Counted from the stretch's first letter, positions 17,901 through 26,835 are shown. The stretch is 64,000 nucleotides of DNA from Bacteroides sp. MSB163 (GCF_036416795.1 NZ_CP143867.1:2968001-3032000); one strand, 5' to 3'. The notes: a model not told the origin generated them from the letters alone. A program made the numbers and translations.

Positions 17901-19356
17901 CAGACGTAAGGTTGCCCACATAGCGCCATTGGCTGTCGTAGACACGTATTATTTTGTCTTTATTGCCCGTCCATATATATCCGTTGCGGTCCTGGTAAAC
18001 GGCACGGACGTTACTTCCCGGGAATTCCGTATCATCCGGGGCGGCGGTAAGCAAATGGAAATGATTGGTATTGAAAGAGATCTTCTCCAGTCCGTTTCCA
18101 TACGAACCGAGCCATAAATTGCCCTGTTTATCAGTAAATACATTGGTCACCTTATTGTCAGCGCTCCAGCCCGATTGCAGGGCCGGATTGTAAAACGGAC
18201 GTATCCGGTTGTTCTTACGGTCATACCAGGCAAGTCCTCCTCCCGAAGGATGTACCCATAAAGAACCGTTGACATCCTCGTATATATACATTTCCGGCCG
18301 GGAATCGACGATATCTTTGCCGTACTTGTCTTGCAGAATGAAGTGATCGAACTGCTCGTTTTCAGGATTGAAGTGCGTCACTCCTTTGATGTTGAGGCGT
18401 ATCCATGCTTCACCGTTGGTATCGATATAGGCTGCTTTGATCTGATTGTCCTTTAATGAAGGATAATTCCGGGTATTATAGTGACGATGGTTTCCGGAAC
18501 TTTGTTCATATACAAAGAACCCGTCGCTGGCTGTGCCGATGAATAGCTTGTCCTTTTTGAGTTGGCGGATTGTTTTGATAGACGAATCGGTAGGGAACTC
18601 TTGTCTTACAAACTGGCCGTTATCCGGATTGTATTCGTATACACATCCTTGTTTGGAAGTGAAGTAGATGGCATGGTTATTCTCCAGTGCATCGTAAAAG
18701 GGCTGTTTGTCCTTTTCCGGAGGAGCGACGAAGTAAGAAGACAGTCTCTCTTCATTCCCGTTACGACTCAGGCGGTATAATCCGTTCTCGGTAAGAATCC
18801 ATTGGTTCTCCCGGCTATCCTGAAAGATAGACTTGATAGGTTCTGAGTATGAAATTTGATGGGACTTGAAGAAGTCTGTGACTTTCATTTCATGTGTTTC
18901 CGGATGGGTGGAGATATGAAGTAACTCATTTTGTACGGTAATTATCCATACGTCTCCACATGGAAGCACATACATGTCCAGAGACAGATAGTTGTCGTAA
19001 GGGATAGCCTGGAACCGTTCAAGCCGCGGATTGAAACGATAGACCTGGTGATTGTAGCTTTGTACCCAGATATATCCGTATCTGTCTTCTTTAATATTGT
19101 CCAGGCGGTTGTTGCTCAATCCGATGCTGTCGCCCGGATGGGCTTTATAGTTGTTAAATGTATATCCGTCAAATTTGTAGAGACCGTCCCAGGTAGCGAA
19201 CCACATCACTCCTTTGTCATCTTGCAGGATGCTCATGATTGTATTCTGCGAGAGTCCGTCTTCTGAGGTATATTGTGTAAAGGTATGTGGTAATTGTCCG
19301 AAGCAGAAGTCGGTGGCAATTACGCAGAGGATTAGAAATATTCCGATTCTTCTCAT
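14935..19356 (-). CDS. Hybrid two-component system sensor/regulator 1 (HTCS)
   Basis: One-polypeptide sensor kinase and transcription factor of 1473 aa. A signal sequence leads into two beta-propellers of Reg_prop repeats (LSQNTIMSILQDDKGVMWFAT is a typical blade) and a Y_Y_Y domain (residues about 830-870), all periplasmic. A transmembrane helix near residues 900-920 is followed by HisKA with the phospho-acceptor His in ISHELRTPLT (near 952), an HATPase domain (DQGIGIAE, STGIGLSLVKEL), a receiver with the Asp in IIISDVMMPEKDG (near 1257), and a C-terminal AraC-type double HTH. It lies 24 bp downstream of the copy 2 esterase and is probably co-transcribed with it. Such proteins sense a signature oligosaccharide in the periplasm and activate the local susC promoters. 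Confidence 0.95.
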   Translation of the reverse strand: MRRIGIFLILCVIATDFCFGQLPHTFTQYTSEDGLSQNTIMSILQDDKGVMWFATWDGLYKFDGYTFNNYKAHPGDSIGLSNNRLDNIKEDRYGYIWVQSYNHQVYRFNPRLERFQAIPYDNYLSLDMYVLPCGDVWIITVQNELLHISTHPETHEMKVTDFFKSHQISYSEPIKSIFQDSRENQWILTENGLYRLSRNGNEERLSSYFVAPPEKDKQPFYDALENNHAIYFTSKQGCVYEYNPDNGQFVRQEFPTDSSIKTIRQLKKDKLFIGTASDGFFVYEQSSGNHRHYNTRNYPSLKDNQIKAAYIDTNGEAWIRLNIKGVTHFNPENEQFDHFILQDKYGKDIVDSRPEMYIYEDVNGSLWVHPSGGGLAWYDRKNNRIRPFYNPALQSGWSADNKVTNVFTDKQGNLWLGSYGNGLEKISFNTNHFHLLTAAPDDTEFPGSNVRAVYQDRNGYIWTGNKDKIIRVYDSQWRYVGNLTSAGTISPYSTDRLGIGYSIIQDHEGTIWIGTKGNGLFAARPQEKPLTYHLVQYSADANDVYSLSGNEIYSLHEDRQQRIWIATFEGGINYLERGTDKEAVRFINYRNRLKNYPISQCYRTRFITSDTKGNIWIGSATGLLMCKDYFKEPEEIEFQRYCRISGNANSLSNNDVHNIYFTRKGEMYVATFGGGLNKLLSLEGTEARFQAYTMRDGLPSDVLLSIEEDPHGNLWCATEKELCKFIPSTDKIINYPSRAFPLRISFNEGAALRTESDYLMFNTVKGVLYFFPDSIHTSTYVPPIIFTRLQQAEKTVTPEEGGILTTHIDDTHLLTLPHDKNGFSIQFAALDMKYPGNISYSYKLEGFENNWNNIGNQRTATYTNLPKGHYTLKVRSTNSDGIWVENTRTLDINILPSFWETPWAYSLYVLFILLVIFTATYILFTIFRLKHKVSVEQEISDIKLRFFTNISHELRTPLTLIAGPVEQVLQHGKLNDEEREQLVLVERNTNRMLRLVNQILDFRKIQNKKMKMRVQQIDLIPFIRHIMESFNSLADEHQIDFSMDTEVASLKIWADSDKLEKILFNLLSNAFKYTPQGKQIKVMVQEEEKDVILAVEDQGIGIAENKQKSLFVRFENLVDKNLFNQASTGIGLSLVKELIDMHHGSISIRSKLGEGSCFSIRLQKGKEHFDETVEFILSDYVVSDTSPAYTGNQFSSLTGNEEENLNNEKETILIVEDNQELRFFIRTIFAQYFNVIEAENGNTGLEKSKLYMPDIIISDVMMPEKDGIEMVRELREEMTTSHIPIVMLTAKSTIESKIEGMKLGADDYITKPFSAAYLKARIFNLLEQRKKLQALYCASLLPASTEHPLAGKEETTTPALSPNDQKFMDKVMETIEKHLDNGDLTVEDIAGEVNMSRSVFFKKLKTLTGLSPVEFLREIRMKRAAQLIETEEYNMAQIAYMVGLNDSHYFSKCFKQQYGMTPTEYKESRKQNN

Positions 19357-19380
19357 GGTTAGTGTATTACCGGCTACGCT

Positions 19381-20535
19381 TTATTTCAGCCATTTATTGA
19401 AAAACTCCAAAGTCTCTTTCTGCATTTCCTTATTGAAGAAGTGTTTCTCTTCCCATATCTTGGTAACGAGGCGGTCGGCAGCCTTCTGACTCTGCCAGAC
19501 AGCCTGCATGGTGCTGTACGCATCTTTAACACCTTCTACCGGAAACAACTTGTCCCGACTTCCATTGAAAAACAGGGTGGGTTTCGGGCAGGCGATGCTT
19601 GCCGTATGAGGATAATCCAGATAGCGGCGCAGGTTCGGTATCAGCATGGAATAAGCTGATCCGCCTTTGTTTTGGTTGTTGGTGAGTGTCATCAGGTATT
19701 CGGTGGTGTTCATCCAGCAAATGGAGGCGGAGACTTTTATGCAGTCGGTGATGGCGGAGAGCATCCAGGAACGGTAGGCTCCCATGGAGAAACCTACGCA
19801 TCCTACTTTATCTTTATCCACAAACGGCAGTGAGGCCACGAACTCCGCGCTTCGCGCATCATCCATATTGATAAACGCTCCCCACGAACTTCCCATTTGC
19901 AGGAAGTTGGAAGCTAACGCTTGTTGTCCGTCATAGTTCACCCCTTCCTTTCTGCCACGTTCACCCCAGAACAAGGCATCGATGGAAAGTACCACATAAC
20001 CGTGTTCGGCAAAATAGTCTCCTGTATATTGTCCGTCGTAGCAACCTGTTGCCCAATTGTCGGCGTCCGCTATGATTTCATCGCTTACATCGAACGGGCG
20101 TACCATTTTCTCCTTGCCGATAGAGAAGTGCGCGCCATGATCGTGCAGCATGACGACTGCCGGAAAGGGACCGTCACCGTCCGGTACCAACAGGTAGGCG
20201 GGAACACGACACCACTCCGATACGTTAAATAGTATTTTTTGAGCCTTGTATCCGTTGCGCTGTTCGGTAGCGATTACCGTCATGGCATAATCGGTAGGGG
20301 CGGGAGGCAAAATCTGCATACACTCCAGTAGGGTTTCCCGTGCTTGGGCACGCCATTTATCAAACTTGCGGATAGGGGAGTTTCCCCACGCTGCCGGATA
20401 AGTGAGCTGCTGTTTCAATTGCTCATAGAAGACCGGCATGTTTTTGACAATACCATATGCGGTGGTATCGGTTTGAGCAATCATACTGAGATGTCCGGAG
20501 AGAACAATCAGGAAAGTGGTTGTAATGCGTTTCAT
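19381..20535 (-). CDS. Secreted alpha/beta-hydrolase esterase, Abhydrolase_7-like (copy 2)
   Basis: 384-aa secreted paralogue of the esterase at 13372. A signal peptide of about 20 residues is followed by the conserved LTYPAAWGNSP stretch. The nucleophile is in GFSMGAYRS (near residue 252), the acid in GSRDKLFP and the His in EEKHFFNK, which differs from the PHD context of copy 1. It is the first gene of a two-gene unit with hybrid regulator 1 and has a consensus -7 box. Being co-transcribed with the sensor, it may act early on the incoming polymer. Ester type (acetyl or methyl) cannot be settled from sequence. Confidence 0.83.
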   Translation of the reverse strand: MKRITTTFLIVLSGHLSMIAQTDTTAYGIVKNMPVFYEQLKQQLTYPAAWGNSPIRKFDKWRAQARETLLECMQILPPAPTDYAMTVIATEQRNGYKAQKILFNVSEWCRVPAYLLVPDGDGPFPAVVMLHDHGAHFSIGKEKMVRPFDVSDEIIADADNWATGCYDGQYTGDYFAEHGYVVLSIDALFWGERGRKEGVNYDGQQALASNFLQMGSSWGAFINMDDARSAEFVASLPFVDKDKVGCVGFSMGAYRSWMLSAITDCIKVSASICWMNTTEYLMTLTNNQNKGGSAYSMLIPNLRRYLDYPHTASIACPKPTLFFNGSRDKLFPVEGVKDAYSTMQAVWQSQKAADRLVTKIWEEKHFFNKEMQKETLEFFNKWLK

Positions 20536-20559
20536 GGTCAGTGGTTGTTAAAATCTAAG

Positions 20560-20567
20560 CAAAGATA
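20560..20567 (-). promoter_or_regulatory. -7 box of the esterase-HTCS1 unit
   Basis: TATCTTTG on the minus strand, 25 bp before the ATG at 20535. No TNCACMT half-site lies 26 bp upstream, so this unit appears to lie outside the shared regulon. Confidence 0.65.
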
Positions 20568-20589
20568 CATGATCTTTCTATGAAATACG

Positions 20590-20597
20590 TATCTTTA
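20590..20597 (+). promoter_or_regulatory. -7 box of hybrid regulator 2
   Basis: TATCTTTA, one mismatch from consensus, 21 bp before the ATG at 20618, back to back with the promoter of the divergent esterase gene. No shared operator half-sites are present. Confidence 0.5.
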
Positions 20598-20617
20598 CCG
20601 CATAGAATAAGCCTGTT

Positions 20618-23600
20618 ATGATGAAAAAAATCTTATATCTGATCCTTGGGTTGATAGGTGTGTTGTCAGTAAAAGCACAGCCGGATTGTTTCTTCACCCA
20701 TTATTCGTCTGAAGACGGACTTTCTCAAAATACAGTAATGAGCATCCTGCAAGACCGCAAGGGAAATATCTGGCTTGCTACCTGGGATGGCATCAATAAG
20801 TTCAATGGTTATTCATTTAAAACGTATAAGGCGCGGCTTGATAATCGTATCGTGCTGAGCCATAACCGCATAGACCATATACTAGAAGACAAGTACGGCT
20901 TCCTTTGGCTGCAAACCTATGACAATCACGCCTATCGCTTCGATCCCCGTACGGAAACGTTTGAGCGTGCTCCGGGTGATGATGATGAGGGGGGCACAGC
21001 CAATATAACGGATATCAAAGTCCTTCCGGGTGGTTCGGTATGGCTGCTGACGGAGACTGAAGGGGTGATCCGGGTGGCAACTGATCCGCAGGATTATAGC
21101 CTGACCTCCCAATATTATTCCACTCAATCGGGACAGTTTTCCGCCTCACGTGTGTTTCAGGTATATGAGGACCGGGCAGGTAATGAATGGATATTGTCTG
21201 ATAACGGATTAGGGATGTTGGCACCTGGAGAGAAATCACCGGTCTTTTATTTCGCAGAGACAGCAGAGCGGGAGAGGAAAGGCGGGCAAGCCTTTTATTC
21301 CTGTTTGGAGCATGGTCCCGAAATCTATTTCGGAACGGATAACGGGCGCGTATGGCGCTATCAGAAGGAGAGCGGGCAGTTCTTGTTGCTGAGCCTGCCG
21401 GTTTCATCCCATATTGTGTCAATCAATCATATAGATGGCAATGAGATCATACTGACCACTTCAAAAGACGGATTCTTTACTTATAAATGTGATACAAAGA
21501 AGACAGTACATTTCCCTGCCTCCCGTTTTCCTGACGCACCGATTCATGGCACTTATGTGGATAAAGCATCGGAAGTATGGTTCGAGCAACATATTCCGGG
21601 CACAGTGGTACACTTTAATCCGCGTACACAGGTCTTAAAGCGTGAAGTAATAGCCGTGGAACCTACCAGTACGGACCGTTCTCGTCCGGCTTTCCATGCG
21701 CATGAAGATATCAATGGCGTACTTTGGGTACATCCGTATGGCGGTGGTTTTTCATATTTTGACCGTGAGAGTAATAGTCTGCGTCCGTTCTATAATGATT
21801 TGTCAGGGCATGATTGGCGCTTTTCCAATAAAATACATACCGCCTTCTCCGACAATCAGGGGAATCTGTGGATGTGCACTCACTCTAAGGGATTGGAGAA
21901 GGTTACTTTCCGTCCGTCTCAGTTTGGCATCGTAACGCCGGTGCCACACGATTATGAGTCATTGAGCAACGAAGTACGCGCCCTTTGCGAGGATGCAGAC
22001 CAGAATTTATGGGTAGGCTTGAAAGATGGTAAACTACGGATATATGATAAGAACCGTGTAAATAAGGGCTATCTGACCGAAAACGGTACTGTGTCGCACA
22101 GCGGCACTCCATTGCGTGGTAATGTTTACTTCATCTTGCAGGACAGTAAACGAAATTTCTGGATTGCGACAAAAGGGGATGGTCTGGTGAAAGCCGAAAA
22201 ACAGAAAGATGGTTATCACTATAAGTTGACCCGTTATCAGCATCAGGAAGGTGATATTTATAGTTTGAGTGACGACAATGTTTATTGTGTATACGAAGAT
22301 AAGCATGGACGCATCTGGATAGCTACATTTGCAGGCGGCATCAACTATATGGCGCACAATCAGGGTGGCAAGGAGATTTTCGTGAACCATCGTAATAACC
22401 TGAAAGGATATCCTATTGATTATTGTTACAAGGCCCGTTTTATAACAGGTGATGATCAGGGGCATATCTGGATAGGAACTACCGTGGGCGCCTTGATGGT
22501 GGATGCGGACTTCAAGAATCCCGAAGATGTGAAGTTCCGTCATTTCCTGCGTGTTCCGGACGAGGAGTATAGCCTAAGCAATAATGATGTACATTGGATT
22601 GTATCTACCCGGGATAAGGAACTCTTTATTGCCACATTTGGCGGTGGACTGAATAAATTGGTATCGCTGGATGAGAACGATAATGCCTGTTTCAAGTCGT
22701 ATACGGTACAGGACGGTCTGCCTTCGGATGTGTTGCTTTCCATACAGGAGGATAAAGCCGGTAATTTATGGCTCAGTTCGGAAAACGGCATCAGTAAGTT
22801 CATTCCTTCCGAGGAGAAATTTGAGAACTATGCCGATAAGGAGATCTTTTTTCGGGTACGTTTCAGTGAAGCGGCTTCGGAATATACAGCTTCGGGTAAT
22901 ATACTTTTCGGGGCGAGTACAGGTATTTTCTATTTCAATCCCGATTCCATCGGGAAGAGTAATTATGTGCCGCCAATGGTTTTCTCCAAGTTGCTGGTGG
23001 CGAATGTAGACGTGGTGCCGGGACAGGGTTCAGTACTGAAACAGGGATTGGATGATACCAGAAAGCTGGTTCTCTCGCATCGGGAGAATATTTTCACCAT
23101 ACAGTTTGCTGCACTCGACTATTCCGCACCTTCCGAAATACAGTATGCTTATATCCTGGAAGGTTTTGAAAAGGCTTGGAACTATGTAGGTAAACAGCGT
23201 GTGGCTACTTATACCAACTTGCCAAAAGGACATTATGTCTTTAAAGTCCGTTCTACCAACAGTGACGGTATATGGACTGAAAACACGCGTACATTGGACA
23301 TTGAGATACTACCTTCCTTTTGGGAAACTCCGTTTGCTTATTTCCTGTATGTGCTTTTCTTCATCATGATTATTGTAGCGGCGGTGTATATCTTGTTCAC
23401 TATTTATCGCTTGAAGCATGAGGTGTCCGTCGAGCAACAAATGACGGATATGAAACTGCGTTTCTTTACCGATATCTCTCATGAACTGCGCACTCCGCTG
23501 ACTTTGATTTCAGGGCCTGTGGAATATATACTGGGGAATACCAAACTTCCGGATGATGCCCGTGAACAGTTACAGGTGGTAGAACGGAATACGAACCGCA

Positions 23601-25045
23601 TGTTGAGGCTTATCAACCAGATACTGGACTTCCGGAAGATACAGAACCGGAAAATGAAGATGCAGGTTCAACGTATGGATGTGGTGGCTTTTACTCGCAA
23701 GATCATGGCGAACTTCGAGTCCGTTGCCGAAGAACATCAGATAGACTTCCTGTTTGAAACGGAGAAGGAAGAACTGTATCTTTGGGTAGATGCGGATAAA
23801 TTTGAGAAGATTGTATTCAATCTGCTTTCCAATGCTTTTAAATACACTCCGAATGGAAAGATGATCACGGTGCTTGTGCGTGAAGATGAAAAATCTGTTT
23901 CCGTAAGTGTGGAAGATCAGGGAATAGGTATTGCAGATAATAAGAAAAAGTCGTTGTTTGTCCGTTTTGAGAATCTGGTAGACCGCAATCTGTTCAATCA
24001 GTCCAGCACCGGCATTGGTTTGTCATTGGTGAAGGAATTGGTAGAAATGCATAAGGCGACCATTACCGTTGATAGTAAGTTAGGAGAGGGGAGTTGCTTT
24101 AAGGTGGATTTCCTGAAAGGTAAAGAACATTATGATGAATCGGTGGAATTCTTGCAGGATGATGCCACAGTGAGTATGGAAGTCGCAGAACAGGTGACCG
24201 ATATTGTTATACCGGATTCCAACCCTCAGGGAACTATGTTGCTTGTGGAAGATAATTCGGAACTCCGTCTGTTCCTGCGCAGCATCTTTGCTTCCGAGTA
24301 CAGAATCGTAGAAGCGGTGGATGGTATGCAAGGTTGGGGTAAAGCTTTGAAATTCCTCCCGGATATCATTATTAGTGATGTAATGATGCCCGGAAAGGAT
24401 GGCATCACCATGACGCGTGAACTACGTGCCGATATGACCACCAGTCATATTCCCATTGTATTGTTGACGGCCAAGACTTCCATTGAAAGCAAATTGGAGG
24501 GGTTGGAGTATGGAGCGGACGATTACATCACGAAGCCGTTCAGTGCCACTTATCTGAAAGCACGCGTAAAGAACCTGCTCACACAGCGCCGGAAGTTACA
24601 GGGTATCTATCGGGATAACCTAATGACGGGAAATGTAACAGCTGACTCAACGGAAGAAACAGTAGAAGAGCAAGGACCGGAAATGTCTCCGAATGATCGT
24701 AAGTTTATGGACAAACTGGTGGAACTAATGGAGAAGAATATGGATAATGGAGAATTGGTAGTAGACGACTTGGTGCAGGAACTGGCAGTCAGCCGTTCAG
24801 TCTTTTTTAAGAAACTGAAGACACTGACGGGGTTGGCACCTATTGAGTTTATTAAGGAAATGCGTATCAAGCGTGCCGTGCAATTCATTGAAACCGGAGA
24901 ATATTCCATGACTCAGATCTCTTATATGGTGGGTATTAATGATCCCCGTTATTTCAGCAAATGCTTCAAACAGAAGATGGGAATGACCCCGACTGAGTAT
25001 CGGGATAAGGGAATGAATAAGATCAATTCGTCAAAAAATACATGA
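20618..25045 (+). CDS. Hybrid two-component system sensor/regulator 2 (HTCS)
   Basis: 1475-aa paralogue of hybrid regulator 1 with the same order: signal peptide, double Reg_prop propeller, Y_Y_Y domain (LPKGHYVFKVRSTNSDGIW), transmembrane helix, HisKA with the acceptor His in ISHELRTPLT (near residue 954), HATPase, receiver with the Asp in IIISDVMMPGKDG (near 1252) and AraC-type HTH. The HTH parts of the two regulators are closely alike (RSVFFKKLKTLTGL in both), whereas the sensor parts differ more, so they may respond to different oligosaccharides yet bind related DNA. It is divergent from the esterase-HTCS1 unit and convergent with the GH140-like gene. Confidence 0.95.
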   Translation: MMKKILYLILGLIGVLSVKAQPDCFFTHYSSEDGLSQNTVMSILQDRKGNIWLATWDGINKFNGYSFKTYKARLDNRIVLSHNRIDHILEDKYGFLWLQTYDNHAYRFDPRTETFERAPGDDDEGGTANITDIKVLPGGSVWLLTETEGVIRVATDPQDYSLTSQYYSTQSGQFSASRVFQVYEDRAGNEWILSDNGLGMLAPGEKSPVFYFAETAERERKGGQAFYSCLEHGPEIYFGTDNGRVWRYQKESGQFLLLSLPVSSHIVSINHIDGNEIILTTSKDGFFTYKCDTKKTVHFPASRFPDAPIHGTYVDKASEVWFEQHIPGTVVHFNPRTQVLKREVIAVEPTSTDRSRPAFHAHEDINGVLWVHPYGGGFSYFDRESNSLRPFYNDLSGHDWRFSNKIHTAFSDNQGNLWMCTHSKGLEKVTFRPSQFGIVTPVPHDYESLSNEVRALCEDADQNLWVGLKDGKLRIYDKNRVNKGYLTENGTVSHSGTPLRGNVYFILQDSKRNFWIATKGDGLVKAEKQKDGYHYKLTRYQHQEGDIYSLSDDNVYCVYEDKHGRIWIATFAGGINYMAHNQGGKEIFVNHRNNLKGYPIDYCYKARFITGDDQGHIWIGTTVGALMVDADFKNPEDVKFRHFLRVPDEEYSLSNNDVHWIVSTRDKELFIATFGGGLNKLVSLDENDNACFKSYTVQDGLPSDVLLSIQEDKAGNLWLSSENGISKFIPSEEKFENYADKEIFFRVRFSEAASEYTASGNILFGASTGIFYFNPDSIGKSNYVPPMVFSKLLVANVDVVPGQGSVLKQGLDDTRKLVLSHRENIFTIQFAALDYSAPSEIQYAYILEGFEKAWNYVGKQRVATYTNLPKGHYVFKVRSTNSDGIWTENTRTLDIEILPSFWETPFAYFLYVLFFIMIIVAAVYILFTIYRLKHEVSVEQQMTDMKLRFFTDISHELRTPLTLISGPVEYILGNTKLPDDAREQLQVVERNTNRMLRLINQILDFRKIQNRKMKMQVQRMDVVAFTRKIMANFESVAEEHQIDFLFETEKEELYLWVDADKFEKIVFNLLSNAFKYTPNGKMITVLVREDEKSVSVSVEDQGIGIADNKKKSLFVRFENLVDRNLFNQSSTGIGLSLVKELVEMHKATITVDSKLGEGSCFKVDFLKGKEHYDESVEFLQDDATVSMEVAEQVTDIVIPDSNPQGTMLLVEDNSELRLFLRSIFASEYRIVEAVDGMQGWGKALKFLPDIIISDVMMPGKDGITMTRELRADMTTSHIPIVLLTAKTSIESKLEGLEYGADDYITKPFSATYLKARVKNLLTQRRKLQGIYRDNLMTGNVTADSTEETVEEQGPEMSPNDRKFMDKLVELMEKNMDNGELVVDDLVQELAVSRSVFFKKLKTLTGLAPIEFIKEMRIKRAVQFIETGEYSMTQISYMVGINDPRYFSKCFKQKMGMTPTEYRDKGMNKINSSKNT

Positions 25046-25154
25046 ATTCATCAAAATGGACATCTTTGTAAACTTATATAGGTCTGATAAACAGTCGATT
25101 GCTAAATTATGCAGAAAATACTGATTTATGGAGTTACATTTTGTATTTTCTATA

Positions 25155-25262
25155 TACTTTTGCCCGTGTCGTAAAGCTAAGAAGATGATAATTACTTGAA
25201 TTCAAGAAATTATGACTGGTTAGGGTTAAGAGGATGTCTCCAGGGACATCCTCTTGTTTTTA
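25155..25262 (+). ncRNA. Candidate small RNA downstream of HTCS2
   Basis: A -7 box TACTTTTG (25155-25162) is followed by about 90 nt without a plausible ORF and a strong terminator. The interval holds the perfect palindrome CTTGAATTCAAG (a small hairpin) and then the terminator stem. The predicted transcript runs from about 25169 to 25262. It could instead be only the 3' end of the HTCS2 transcript. Confidence 0.35.
25228..25262 (+). terminator. Rho-independent terminator after HTCS2 / candidate sRNA
   Basis: AAGAGGATGTC pairs perfectly with GACATCCTCTT around a 6-nt loop, followed by GTTTTTATT. The T-run is on the plus strand only, so it does not serve the convergent GH140-like gene. Confidence 0.85.
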
Positions 25263-25272
25263 TTAAAACTAT

Positions 25273-26682
25273 CTATTGCAATGCTTCTATATACTTCCGA
25301 GTTCCGTCTGTTAGGATGAGTATCCAGTCATTGCCGTTTGAATGACCGCCTTCAGGCTGGAACGTTTCTACTTTTGAACTAAACTCACCGATATAAGATA
25401 GCTCTGCATTGCGTGGTGAATACCACCAAGCCTTTTTAGTCTTTCCATGAATCTTGCTGAGGTTTATTTGCATGGGGCGTCCGGTATAGTTGTACACTAA
25501 CATATAGTCGTTGCCACGTGTTGCAATGAGACGTTCATACTTTGTGCCGTTATCGCCGGCTATGCAACTCTGGTCGGCTACTCTTTCAAAGAAGGGAAAA
25601 GCAAGTATCAGTTTTTTCAAATATTGCATCTGGTTGAATCCGGGATCTTTCAGGGCTTCATACCATAATTTGGTAGCACCGTAGGCTGGATTAACTCCCG
25701 GCTTTAGGAATTGCATGATGGAGCTATGACCGTACGTATGGCCGAATGAACCGGCAAAAACCGACCAGTAAGCATATCTGCGTACATCGCTGTCTTTCCA
25801 GAAACCTTCCTTAGGGTCGTGAAGTCCTTGGGGAATGGCCTCATAAGACGGCTCTCCATCAATAACCGGACGTAGTGGTTTTTGAGCAAGACTATGTTCC
25901 ACATATCGCCAGTTGTCTTCTTCTGTGCCTTGTGGTAACAGTGTTTTTTTGTCATCTTTGCTTTGTCCGTAGCGGCGGTGTCCACTTTGGAACATATTGA
26001 AATCCAGCCAGGGGGCATCGTTGAACCATTCTGCCGAGAGTGTCCTTCCGAAAGGATGGAAAGTCATGAGATGGTTCTTATCAATGGATTTAATGGTGTT
26101 GGTAAGCATATTCCAGACTTCGGTTTTGATGTTTCCATAGATATCTCCGCCAATCATCCAGATGATGTTGGGGCGATCTTTGTAACGGTTGGCGAGAAAA
26201 GTACCATAAGCCTTGGCTTCTTCCACATTCATTTTTCCACTTTTTACCAGCCCGCCCCAGATGCAGACCATACCGATATAAATCCCTCTGCGGGCGGCGG
26301 CATCGATGATAAAGTCCATATGATCCCAATATCCATATATACCCGGTCGGTTGATATTGGAGAAATCAAATCCATTCGGCATAGATGATTGTCCATAAAA
26401 GTTCATGGCAGGTACCCCGTTGATAGTTTGTACCTGTACTACGTTGAAGCCTGCTTGTCTGCATTGTTCAAGATAGTATTCCGCTTCATCCCGGTTCAAC
26501 CTTTCGGGAAGCAGCCAACCGGTATCTCCGAGCCAGAAGAAGGGAGAGCCATTCGTATGCTGAAGGTAGCGGGAGTTCTCTGAAACTTGCAGTAGACCAT
26601 TCTCCCAAGGGAGATATTGGCGTTGCGGTAATGCCTGGAGGCACACGCACATAAATGATAAATAGAATAATATTTTCTTCAT
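25273..26682 (-). CDS. GH140-like glycoside hydrolase (DUF4038), apiosidase family
   Basis: Secreted 469-aa protein with signal peptide, a (beta/alpha)8 barrel of the DUF4038 type and a C-terminal beta domain (residues about 380-465). GSPFFWLGDTGWLLPERL near the start is a family hallmark. Likely catalytic residues are the Asp in MIGGDIYG (near residue 179) and the Glu in VIDGEPSYE (near 277), about 98 residues apart. The founding GH140 enzyme of B. thetaiotaomicron releases apiose-linked side chains of rhamnogalacturonan II, so this enzyme may act on apiose-bearing pectin. It stands alone, convergent with HTCS2, and no shared operator or clear -7 box was found in the 199 bp upstream. Confidence 0.82.
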   Translation of the reverse strand: MKKILFYLSFMCVCLQALPQRQYLPWENGLLQVSENSRYLQHTNGSPFFWLGDTGWLLPERLNRDEAEYYLEQCRQAGFNVVQVQTINGVPAMNFYGQSSMPNGFDFSNINRPGIYGYWDHMDFIIDAAARRGIYIGMVCIWGGLVKSGKMNVEEAKAYGTFLANRYKDRPNIIWMIGGDIYGNIKTEVWNMLTNTIKSIDKNHLMTFHPFGRTLSAEWFNDAPWLDFNMFQSGHRRYGQSKDDKKTLLPQGTEEDNWRYVEHSLAQKPLRPVIDGEPSYEAIPQGLHDPKEGFWKDSDVRRYAYWSVFAGSFGHTYGHSSIMQFLKPGVNPAYGATKLWYEALKDPGFNQMQYLKKLILAFPFFERVADQSCIAGDNGTKYERLIATRGNDYMLVYNYTGRPMQINLSKIHGKTKKAWWYSPRNAELSYIGEFSSKVETFQPEGGHSNGNDWILILTDGTRKYIEALQ

Positions 26683-26790
26683 ATCTTCTAAATCTAATTA
26701 TTTAAGCTATTCTCGTCGTTTAGCCCAGTTTTGCAGATCAAACTTGAGGGGATATAATAATAGGATATGGAAATTGCTATAATTGAGTGT

Positions 26791-26835
26791 AAAAAGAGAA
26801 GCTATATCAAGATGAACTTGAGCTTAGCTTCTCTT
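26791..26835 (-). terminator. Terminator of the susC2 operon
   Basis: On the minus strand AAGAGAAGCTA pairs with TAGCTTCTCTT, with a secondary hairpin in the loop, followed by TTTTTAC. It lies about 50-90 bp after the DUF5123 stop codon. Confidence 0.85.

Noticed and set aside
25025..25064. 20-bp direct repeat at the end of HTCS2
   Set aside because: Only 15 of 20 positions match and just two copies exist; chance A/T-rich similarity is likely.
26683..26790. Regulon operator upstream of the GH140-like gene
   Set aside because: TACACTC occurs near 26791 on the minus strand, but neither a second half-site at 21 bp nor a -7 box at 26 bp is present.
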